8,290 bases of DNA from JABJJH01 sp047631095. Its GTDB lineage: Bacteria > Pseudomonadota > Alphaproteobacteria > UBA8366 > GCA-2717185. Positions within the stretch are counted from its first letter, which is position 1, and each line of letters begins with the position of its first letter. Positions 1-4,555 of this stretch are shown piece by piece. Made by a program: the position numbers and the translations under genes. The notes under the pieces were generated by a model that saw only the letters and a program-made list of their open reading frames with translations, made no database searches and was not told the DNA's origin. The stretch spans positions 1-8,290 of the forward strand of contig JBLHZD010000184.1 of the NCBI GenBank assembly GCA_047631095.1, given 5' to 3'.

Positions 1-546
1 CTCAAGCTCGCCTCCATCCGACTCATGCTCCGAAAACTCTGTAATCCTTCTTAAAGTCTCCGGACGGACTCTTAAAATATCGATTGTTTGCGTCACGGCG
101 TATTGATTGTTTACCGGGATCGTTGGTGATTTTTTGTAGTCAGTTGTGTGGAGTACGAAGGCAGTCTGCGGCTCTACAGGACCGCCATAATGGATGATGA
201 TTTCACCGCTAGGCGGATTGTCTTCTGGTGTTTTGAATATGCTGGAGGCGGGCGCAGAGCTCAGGCGGCGGTTAATCACCAATCCGAACGCGCCCGTTTC
301 ATCATGGCGCACGATGAAGATGACCGTATGGCTGAAGCGCGAATCATTCAAAGTCGGGTCCGCGACCAGTAGTTGGCCTTTGAGAGTTTGTCGTGTGGGC
401 GTTGGCGCGGATAGCCCCAAGGGCGAGGCTTCAGGGCGCTGCGGGGAAGCAATAGTAAACAGCGCGCCGATGACAAGCGCTGCAATAGCCAGGCGCATTG
501 TCCAGACGTGAGCTGGTCTGTAATCCATAAAATCTGCGCTATACAT
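1..546 (-). CDS. AlgH/YqgE family (DUF179, UPF0301) protein with hydrophobic N-terminal extension, 3' end outside window
   Basis: Translating the minus strand from ATG 546 gives 182 codons open to the window edge, so the C-terminus is missing. Family hallmarks are clear: LKGQLLVADPTLND (residues 55-68), HDETGAFGLVINRR (81-94) and GGPVEPQTAFVLHT (121-134). The biochemical function of the family is unsettled; AlgH was named from alginate regulation in Pseudomonas. The oddity is the N-terminus. AlgH proteins normally begin close to the LKGQLL segment, but here about 54 residues precede it, with an uncharged stretch at residues 19-33 (LAIAALVIGALFTIA). That would act as a signal peptide or membrane anchor. 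Met 17 (ATG 498) is an alternative start that would place the hydrophobic segment right at the N-terminus. No convincing Shine-Dalgarno precedes any candidate start, so the start is uncertain. A TATACT -10 element at 584-579 and a palindrome lie just upstream. Confidence 0.88.
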   Translation of the reverse strand, partial: MYSADFMDYRPAHVWTMRLAIAALVIGALFTIASPQRPEASPLGLSAPTPTRQTLKGQLLVADPTLNDSRFSHTVIFIVRHDETGAFGLVINRRLSSAPASSIFKTPEDNPPSGEIIIHYGGPVEPQTAFVLHTTDYKKSPTIPVNNQYAVTQTIDILRVRPETLRRITEFSEHESDGGELE

Positions 547-558
547 CAGGTTAAAGCA

Positions 559-584
559 TGTCTGTAAAATTCAGACACAGTATA
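559..584 (-). promoter_or_regulatory. Candidate promoter -10 plus palindromic operator of the AlgH-like gene
   Basis: On the minus strand TATACT (584-579) is a good -10 hexamer. No good -35 is seen at the right distance. Immediately after it, at 577-559, lies TGTCTG-N7-CAGACA with perfect 6-bp arms and two further symmetric bases in the spacer. The palindrome covers the predicted transcription start (about 572), a usual place for a repressor to bind. The regulator is not identifiable. Confidence 0.4.
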
Positions 585-643
585 GCGAGCGGTCCGTCGA
601 AGGCCTAATTTAGCGGCGTCAAAGGGATCGACTACAAATGGGT

Positions 644-678
644 GTGATGGCGGCGTCAATATAAGACGCCGCCATCAC
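644..678 (-). terminator. Hairpin after the cysteine-repeat gene
   Basis: A perfect 14-bp stem (644-657 with 665-678) encloses a 7-nt loop and begins 17 nt after the stop codon of the cysteine-repeat gene. The stem is GC-rich (GTGATGGCGGCGTC). The following minus-strand sequence has only short T runs, so it is a terminator with a weak tail, or an mRNA 3'-end stabiliser. It separates this gene from the AlgH-like gene on the same strand. Confidence 0.6.
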
Positions 679-694
679 GGTCACAGTGATTGAC

Positions 695-967
695 TTATTT
701 CTTGGCGGCGCAGGGGTTGCAGCCCTTTTTGGCGGCGCAAGAATTACAGCCCTTTTTCGCGGCGCAGGGATTACAACCATGCTTGGCGGCGCAAGGATTG
801 CAGCCTTTTTTCGCACTGCAAGGGTTGCAGCCCTTTTTAGCGGAACAGGGGTTGCACGACGCTAATTGAACGGGAACGTCGGAACTGGCCGCGGCGGCCG
901 GAAGTGCGATGGTGGACGCAGCCATGGCGGCTACACTTAAGACGGCGATTGTTTTTTTATTCAGCAT
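695..967 (-). CDS. Exported cysteine-repeat protein, probable periplasmic metal-binding (bufferin-like)
   Basis: The 90-residue product has a classic signal peptide: MLNKK, a hydrophobic core (IAVLSVAAMAASTIALP) and AAAA-S as the likely cleavage region near residue 27. The mature part is almost only repeats: from residue 38 on there are six 9-residue units of the form CNPC(S/A)AKKG, the last lacking Gly. That gives 12 cysteines, all in CxxC pairs, with regularly spaced lysines. AAGACAGGAG-type Shine-Dalgarno (AGGAG, 8 nt before ATG 967) supports the start. I infer binding of soft metal ions such as Cu(I) or Zn in the periplasm, by analogy with small Cys-rich exported metallophores (bufferins, HvfA-type). 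The usual DUF692/DUF2063 partner genes (bufB/bufC) are not next to it, so family membership is unproven. A structural or redox role cannot be excluded. Confidence 0.8.
   Translation of the reverse strand: MLNKKTIAVLSVAAMAASTIALPAAAASSDVPVQLASCNPCSAKKGCNPCSAKKGCNPCAAKHGCNPCAAKKGCNSCAAKKGCNPCAAKK
698..856 (-). repeat. In-frame 27-bp tandem repeat, six units
   Basis: Six consecutive units encode CNPC(S/A)AKKG. The units vary at the DNA level (GCG/AGT for the fifth residue, AAA/CAT/AAG variation, one CNSC unit) yet always keep length and frame. The last unit has eight codons. The repeats are therefore coding and under protein-level selection, though the array is of a kind that can grow or shrink by slippage or recombination. 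Confidence 0.9.
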
Positions 968-1273
968 GAAGATAACTCCTGTCTTCCAATCCGCGCCCCG
1001 ATTTTCCGGTGCGCTTGTTACGGTGGCCGGCCAAGCCCATCAGAAAATTCACCGATGGTATACACGCTTTCACGTCGCCTCGACTTCCGGCTGCTCCTTA
1101 GAATTCAGAGTTTAGACGGAATGCGGAAAGGTGCTCCAGTAACGTTAACGAACGTATTTTCAATTTCCCGTGAGAGCGCGAGTAGGGTCGGCGGTCATCT
1201 TGTTGAATGGGTTTTCCTGTTTGGGGCCGCCTCTATAGTATAGGTGTTTGGAAATAATATTGGAGTGGGTGTC
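968..1273. other. Intergenic space between divergent genes
   Basis: About 306 bp separate the minus-strand cysteine-repeat gene and the plus-strand HAD gene, so both promoters must lie here. For the HAD gene a plus-strand TATAGT at 1234-1239 is a plausible -10 without a good -35. For the cysteine-repeat gene a minus-strand TATACC (1062-1057) is the best -10 seen, again without a -35 match; an ECF-type promoter is possible. ACGTT-AACG-AACGT (1142-1155) is a small inverted repeat. I see no convincing small ORF or RNA gene. Confidence 0.5.
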
Positions 1274-1276
1274 GTG
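1262..1276 (+). promoter_or_regulatory. Ribosome-binding site deciding the HAD start
   Basis: GGAG (1262-1265) stands 8 nt before GTG 1274. The upstream in-frame GTG 1244 has no Shine-Dalgarno and lies at or before the transcription start predicted from the -10 at 1234-1239. Hence GTG 1274 is preferred. Confidence 0.7.
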
Positions 1277-2008
1277 AGTGATAAAGATATTAAGGCTTTC
1301 GTTTTCGATGTGTTTGGCACCGTTGTCGACTGGCGGGGGAGTATCACCCGAGAAGGTGCGGCCTTTGCGGCGCGGGCCGGGGATGGCGCGACCGGGCTAG
1401 ATGGAGTCGATTGGACCGAATTCGCTACGGCATGGCGCAAAAAATACCAACCGGCGATGCAGAAAATTCGCGATGGCGAACGCCCGTTTACGATCCTGGA
1501 TATACTGCACCGGGAAAATCTGCTGGTAACGTTGAGCGAATTTGGCGTGTCGGGCTTGTCAGAAGATGAAATCGACGATTTGAACCATGTGTGGCATCGC
1601 CTGAGCCCCTGGCCTGATTCGGTCGAAGGTTTAACGATGTTGAAGTCAAAATACGTCATTGCGCCGCAATCGAACGGCAATATCGCGCTGATGGTGAATA
1701 TGGCGAAATTCGGCAGATTGCCCTGGGACGCTATTCTTGGTGCGGAAGTGGTTGGGCATTACAAGCCGCAACCCCAAGCCTATTTGAATGCCTGCGCCGC
1801 CCTGGGGCTTCGGCCGGATCAGGTTGTCATGACGGCGGCCCATAACGGGGATCTTCAGGCGGCGGCGCGACAGGGCTTACGGACTGCTTTTGTGGCGCGA
1901 CCCACCGAGCATGGCCCGGGCCAAAAGACGGATCTGTCTGCGGAGGTTGATTATACCTTTGTGGCGGAAACCTTTGTTGATCTGGCGCGCCAGGTAGGCT
2001 GCTCATAA
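1274..2008 (+). CDS. Haloacid dehalogenase type II-like HAD hydrolase
   Basis: The 244-residue product (from GTG 1274) has all HAD motifs. Motif I is VFDVFGTVVDW, with Asp12 as nucleophile and Thr16. Motif II is QSNGN at 132-136. The motif III lysine is in HYKPQPQAY (Lys164, Tyr170), and motif IV is AAHNGDL with Asp193. A cap domain fills about residues 20-125. The overall pattern and length match type II 2-haloacid dehalogenases (EC 3.8.1.2), cytoplasmic enzymes that hydrolyse L-2-haloacids through an aspartyl ester. In motif IV, however, it has AAHNGD rather than the SSNAWD of L-DEX-type enzymes, a form common among uncharacterised relatives, so the true substrate may be another 2-substituted acid or a phosphate ester. 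The gene stands alone between a divergent neighbour and a terminator. Confidence 0.9.
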   Translation: MSDKDIKAFVFDVFGTVVDWRGSITREGAAFAARAGDGATGLDGVDWTEFATAWRKKYQPAMQKIRDGERPFTILDILHRENLLVTLSEFGVSGLSEDEIDDLNHVWHRLSPWPDSVEGLTMLKSKYVIAPQSNGNIALMVNMAKFGRLPWDAILGAEVVGHYKPQPQAYLNACAALGLRPDQVVMTAAHNGDLQAAARQGLRTAFVARPTEHGPGQKTDLSAEVDYTFVAETFVDLARQVGCS

Positions 2009-2042
2009 CATCGGGGTCGTTTGTCGGTACCCAAAATAGAAA

Positions 2043-2078
2043 AAAGGCGGTTGGGAACCATAGTTTCCAACCGCCTTT
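2043..2078 (-). terminator. Strong intrinsic terminator, best in minus direction
   Basis: A 16-bp stem (2043-2058 with 2063-2078, one G-T pair) has a 4-nt loop. Read on the minus strand it is followed by a run of six T and then CTATTTT, an excellent tail. Read on the plus strand the tail is only TTTCT. It can end the HAD gene transcript, but its stronger polarity points to a minus-strand transcript arriving from the 2100-2417 region or from the CoA-transferase gene. Confidence 0.85.
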
Positions 2079-2186
2079 CTGTGAATGGGCCGTAGGACTG
2101 ACCCTGCCGTATCCCGTTGCTAATGTCCGCGCCGTACGATGGCGTGGCGACAGCTCTGGGCTGCGGCGTGTCGACGCCCGTTTATT

Positions 2187-2311
2187 GGAGGTGTTCCAAT
2201 CAGGGCTCGACGATAGTTTTAGCGTCGAGCCCTGAGGTAGAACCTCCGCCCTTCGAGTCCGCTATCGTCAATCCTACTGGCGCGCAAATCACTAGACATT
2301 GGATCACCTCC
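2187..2311. repeat. Structured inverted-repeat element in the intergenic space 2009-2417
   Basis: The outer arms GGAGGTGTTCCAA (2187-2199) and TTGGATCACCTCC (2299-2311) pair at 12 of 13 positions. Directly inside the left arm is a perfect 13-bp hairpin, 2200-2212 with 2223-2235, with a 10-nt loop. The sequence 2209-2216 (GACGATAG) is also exactly complementary to 2262-2269 (CTATCGTC), which would compete with or extend the hairpin. A further small hairpin is TTGGA-N5-TCCAA (2185-2199). Such nested and competing pairings suggest a structured RNA; a 125-bp miniature transposable element with 13-bp ends is an alternative, but no target duplication is visible. The rest of 2009-2417 shows nothing recognisable. 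Confidence 0.5.
2219..2299 (-). CDS. Possible 26-residue peptide ORF with near-maximal Shine-Dalgarno
   Basis: ATG 2299 is preceded, 7 nt away, by AGGAGG (2312-2307), and complementarity to the 16S rRNA 3' end runs on through AGGAGGTGATCC. This is far stronger than the 4-5 nt sites of the real genes around it. The ORF encodes an Arg-rich peptide beginning MSSDLRASRIDD and ending in YLRARR, with TAA at 2221-2219. The stop codon falls in the loop of the 13-bp hairpin (2200-2235), and a sequence 100 nt downstream can mask the Shine-Dalgarno. I do not recognise the peptide. It could be a regulated small protein, a leader-type peptide, or a chance ORF in a structured RNA. Confidence 0.3.
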   Translation of the reverse strand: MSSDLRASRIDDSGLEGRRFYLRARR

Positions 2312-2417
2312 TCTCAAAAGTTGCTGGTGAACCGACTATGACCCGATTCCTGAAATGTGAATAGGGGTAATTTTATCGTCTCAGCAGCGCGGAACGTGAA
2401 AGAATGGGTCGCGCGGA

Positions 2418-3659
2418 TTATTCCTCCAGGGAAGACGCAATGATTTTTTTGTCGTGGAGTTTTCCGATCTCGCCATCGGAGAGACCAAGCACGCCCGACA
2501 ATACGGCGTCAGTGTCCTGGCCTAATTTCGGCGCCGGCGCGATATCGCCACGGTCCATGTTGCTGTAGTCAAGCATTTCGCCCGACGCCAGATAGGGACC
2601 AACGCCGGGTTGATCGACCATCTGAAACATAGGGTTGTGGATGGACAGGCGAGGGTCGTCGTTAACGGCCTGCGCAAAGGTTTGATAGGGACCCCAGCAG
2701 GCGCCGACGGCGTCCAGCGCCGTTTTGATTTCGTCCAAGGTGCGCGAAGCGAACCAGGGCTTCAGGATAGCGGCGATTGCGTCCCGCGCTTCAAACCGGG
2801 CCTCTTCTTTCACCAGGTCCGTCTCCAGGGCCTGTTCAAGCATTTTAACCCGGCTTTCGGTTCCCGTGGCTTCAATGAGGGCGGCCCAATGGCGCGGCGT
2901 AAACGCCGTGATCATGACCCGGCGGTTTTCCTTCGTGCCGAAATCCAGACCGAAAGTTCCATATACCTGGTTGCCCATGCTCGGTCGGTCGTCGCCATTA
3001 ATTTGAACTTCCGCGACGTAGCCGAGATGGCTCAATGTTGAAAAGGCGGTGTCCGACAGGGCGAGGCGGATGAGCTGTCCATCGCCGCTGGTCGCGCGCC
3101 GGCGGTCCGCCGCGAGGATACCATTCGCCGCGGTCATGCCGGCGATCAAATCCCAAACGGGCATCACGTGATTGACGGGGCCTGAATAATTTTCCGGGCC
3201 CGTGACGGCGGGAAATCCTGCGGCGGCGTTGACCGTATAGTCGAGCGCGACGGAGCCATCGCGATTGCCGGTAATCGCCAGCATGATCAAATCAGACCGT
3301 TGCGCTTTGAGCTTTTCATAATCGAGCCAGCCCCGCGCCGGCAGGTTTGTGACCACGACCCCGCCATTGGCTGGTTGTCCTTCTGCGCTCGTGGAGTTTG
3401 TCATCAAGCCATGCGCCAAAGCGCGTCCTTCGTCGGTGCGAACATTGAGCATGATCGACCGTTTCCCTTTGTTCAGACCCGCCCAATAGAGGCTGACGCC
3501 CTCTTTCGTAATCGGCCAGCGCCCGGAATCGAGGCCGCCGCCGACGGGGTCAATACGAATAACGTCTGCGCCCATCTGGGCTAGCGTTAATCCGGCGTAG
3601 GGGGCGGCGATAAAAGCGGACACTTCGATAACGCGAAGCCCCTTGATAATTTCGCTCAT
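2418..3659 (-). CDS. CaiB/BaiF (family III) CoA-transferase, 2-methylfumaryl-CoA isomerase-like
   Basis: The 413-residue product has the length and landmarks of family III CoA-transferases: the N-terminal GLRVIEVSAFIAAPYAGLTLAQMGADVIRIDP, then SLYWAGLNKGKRSI (56-69), and MPVWDLIAG with Asp170 at the place of the catalytic aspartate that forms the acyl anhydride. The specific wording of the sequence recalls proteins annotated as 2-methylfumaryl-CoA isomerase (mesaconyl-CoA C1-C4 CoA-transferase): GGGLDSGRWPIT, the DYTVNAAAGFP segment (140-150), GPVNHVMPVWD, and GNQVYGTFGLDF. Those enzymes move CoA within mesaconate. The exact substrate here is inference. A low-complexity stretch (NSTSAEGQPANGG, 88-100) interrupts the usual fold. 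AAGGA 9 nt before ATG 3659 supports the start. A MarR-type gene lies 73 bp upstream on the same strand, likely co-transcribed and controlling it. The enzyme is cytoplasmic. Confidence 0.92.
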   Translation of the reverse strand: MSEIIKGLRVIEVSAFIAAPYAGLTLAQMGADVIRIDPVGGGLDSGRWPITKEGVSLYWAGLNKGKRSIMLNVRTDEGRALAHGLMTNSTSAEGQPANGGVVVTNLPARGWLDYEKLKAQRSDLIMLAITGNRDGSVALDYTVNAAAGFPAVTGPENYSGPVNHVMPVWDLIAGMTAANGILAADRRRATSGDGQLIRLALSDTAFSTLSHLGYVAEVQINGDDRPSMGNQVYGTFGLDFGTKENRRVMITAFTPRHWAALIEATGTESRVKMLEQALETDLVKEEARFEARDAIAAILKPWFASRTLDEIKTALDAVGACWGPYQTFAQAVNDDPRLSIHNPMFQMVDQPGVGPYLASGEMLDYSNMDRGDIAPAPKLGQDTDAVLSGVLGLSDGEIGKLHDKKIIASSLEE

Positions 3660-3732
3660 TATTTGTGGATCCTTAAGGGCGCTGGGGGAGTGAGCCGGGA
3701 CGTGGATTAGGTTTGACGACCGGCGGCATGCG

Positions 3733-4125
3733 CTATTTTTGTTTCGGGAGGGCGGCGCTCATCCGTTGGACCTGATCGACGGCGTCGTCAAAAAAACCGT
3801 CCAGACGATCTCGCATTTCGGTGGATAGTCGAATGAGTTTGGAGCGGGCGTCTTTGGGGTTTTCTGATTCTTCCAAAACGCCGCTTTTGAGCGCGAAATC
3901 AATATATTTTCCGGCGGTATGCGCGCTCTTTATGCCCGTCATGAACCGAAGCGCATCTGTTTTGCGCACGGGCGTTTCGTGGCGCCAGACATTTGTTAAC
4001 AGATCCCAATAGGCGGCGGAGTAAAATTCCGTATCGCCCTGAAATACCTTGATCCAATCCGCGCCAATCGCATCGGTCATATCGAGGTACAACCTGCGCT
4101 GCGCCAAACTGTATTTCCGGCCCAT
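3733..4125 (-). CDS. MarR-type winged-helix transcriptional regulator
   Basis: The 130-residue product fits the short end of the MarR family. The helix-turn-helix lies at about residues 52-82 (PVRKTDALRFMTGIKSAHTA, then KYIDFALKSG). The wing follows at 83-101, with the family pattern of a glutamate/proline loop, basic residues and a returning strand (ENPKDARSKLIRLS). A final helix at 102-125 would form the dimer interface. GGAAAG 8 nt before ATG 4125 serves as ribosome-binding site. The gene precedes the CoA-transferase on the same strand with a 73-bp gap, so a local regulator of that enzyme, perhaps sensing a CoA ester or dicarboxylic acid, is the natural guess. The recognition helix is polar and includes a His, and no ligand can be read from the sequence. 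Some short winged-helix proteins of this kind are not classic MarR members. Confidence 0.75.
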   Translation of the reverse strand: MGRKYSLAQRRLYLDMTDAIGADWIKVFQGDTEFYSAAYWDLLTNVWRHETPVRKTDALRFMTGIKSAHTAGKYIDFALKSGVLEESENPKDARSKLIRLSTEMRDRLDGFFDDAVDQVQRMSAALPKQK

Positions 4126-4181
4126 GATTACGACTTTCCAGATCCGGCGTTTCGCAAAATAGCAATCCGCAGGGTTTTCAA

Positions 4182-4197
4182 ATTAGCAGGCGCTAAT
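4182..4197. promoter_or_regulatory. Inverted-repeat operator candidate upstream of the MarR-type gene
   Basis: ATTAGC-AGGC-GCTAAT is a perfect inverted repeat with 6-bp arms and a 4-nt spacer, 57 bp before the MarR-type start. MarR proteins commonly bind such 16-20 bp palindromes and repress their own operon. No clear -10/-35 pair is visible around it, so the link is positional. Confidence 0.45.
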
Positions 4198-4331
4198 ACG
4201 CATAACTAAATGCAGATTGACATGTAAAAGGATCTTTAACAGTTATTATTTGGAAAATGATATGTGTCTCTGAGTCGGAAAGCCAAACGATTCTGTGGGA
4301 TTTTATTGTTTTGTGGATGTTCGCCTCATTG

Positions 4332-4363
4332 CGCCGGGTTCCTGTTAAACAGGCGAACCGGCG
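4332..4363. other. Imperfect hairpin next to the small-RNA terminator
   Basis: CGCCGG/CCGGCG arms and an inner CCTGTT-A-AACAGG form one interrupted stem. The left flank GTTCGCCT (4319-4326) is also complementary to AGGCGAAC (4351-4358), giving an alternative fold. Neither strand has a T tract after it. Its role is unknown; the region 4198-4331 otherwise shows nothing I can identify. Confidence 0.35.
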
Positions 4364-4365
4364 TT

Positions 4366-4407
4366 AAAAAAAACGAACCGGGCCACGCATGAGGCGTGAC
4401 CCGGTTC
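4366..4407 (-). terminator. Strong intrinsic terminator on the minus strand
   Basis: The stem 4375-4388 with 4394-4407 has 14 pairs (one is G-U on the minus-strand RNA) and a 5-nt loop. On the minus strand it is followed by G and eight T (4373-4366), a textbook intrinsic terminator. On the plus strand there is no T tail. No protein gene on the minus strand ends just before it; the nearest, the hydroxy-acid dehydrogenase, stops more than 800 bp away. Confidence 0.88.
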
Positions 4408-4458
4408 TGGAGCAGAGGGGGAAGGAGGCGCAGTGTGCGCTACGCTCTCGTCCTCAAC
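4366..4458 (-). ncRNA. Predicted FNR-controlled small RNA, about 93 nt
   Basis: Three signals line up on the minus strand. An FNR/FixK-type box is centred at 4499.5. A -10-like CATTAT (4470-4465) lies so that the box centre is at -41.5 from a start at 4458, the class II activator position. A strong terminator ends at 4366. The intervening transcript would have a 5-bp hairpin (GCGCA-CAC-TGCGC, 4440-4428), then an unpaired pyrimidine stretch with CCTCCTTCCCCC and CTGCTCC (4428-4409), then the terminator stem. CCUCCUU mimics the anti-Shine-Dalgarno and would suit pairing with mRNA start regions, as in several alphaproteobacterial small RNAs. No ORF with a start signal fits inside. The -10 is imperfect and there is no similarity evidence, so this is a prediction. 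The plus strand carries a TATAAT at 4464-4469 that could instead serve thiE. Confidence 0.5.
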
Positions 4459-4492
4459 GAACATATAATGCGCTGAAAGGCCTTCATGCGAT

Positions 4493-4506
4493 TTGATCTA
4501 TGTCAA
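4493..4506. promoter_or_regulatory. FNR/FixK-type binding site
   Basis: TTGAT-CTAT-GTCAA differs from the consensus TTGAT-N4-ATCAA at a single base, and the TTGAC/GTCAA half-site variant is usual in alphaproteobacterial FnrL/FixK/AadR sites. Its centre lies 32 nt from a minus-strand -10-like element, the class II activation geometry. It also lies about 50 bp before the thiE start, so it might influence thiE as well. Confidence 0.65.
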
Positions 4507-4535
4507 TTGAACGCATAAATTGGTGCCGATACAAA
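4507..4535 (+). promoter_or_regulatory. Candidate sigma-70 promoter of the thiE-like gene
   Basis: TTGAAC (4507-4512) and TACAAA (4530-4535) are 17 bp apart and would start transcription about 14 nt before ATG 4556, leaving a very short leader. That leaves no room for a TPP riboswitch. TATAAT at 4464-4469 is an alternative -10 without a -35. Confidence 0.35.
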
Positions 4536-4555
4536 CCGACTGGCGGAATTGACCT

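Noticed and set aside
194..511. Plus-strand frames over the left edge
   Set aside because: They are antisense to the AlgH-like gene, which shows clear family motifs on the minus strand.
698..856. Tandem repeats as a CRISPR array
   Set aside because: The units are contiguous, without spacers, keep a reading frame and encode CNPC motifs.
1244..1273. Upstream GTG start for the HAD gene
   Set aside because: It has no ribosome-binding site and lies at or before the predicted transcription start; GTG 1274 has GGAG at 8 nt.
2299..2312. TTGGATCACCTCCT, identical to the 3' end of 16S rRNA
   Set aside because: Nothing upstream resembles the rest of 16S rRNA; read on the other strand it is a strong Shine-Dalgarno followed by ATG, and it is one arm of an inverted repeat.
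2117..2341. 74-codon plus-strand frame in the intergenic space
   Set aside because: No ribosome-binding site, no recognisable sequence, and it spans the inverted repeats.
4433..4476. Short plus-strand peptide ORFs starting at GTG 4433 or 4435 after AAGGAGG
   Set aside because: The purine run is better explained as the complement of the pyrimidine stretch of the predicted small RNA; no promoter on plus lies upstream and the peptides (11-13 codons) have no leader-type codon runs.
4409..4555. TPP riboswitch upstream of thiE
   Set aside because: I find neither the CTGAGA nor the ACCTGATCTGG-like conserved segments on the plus strand.
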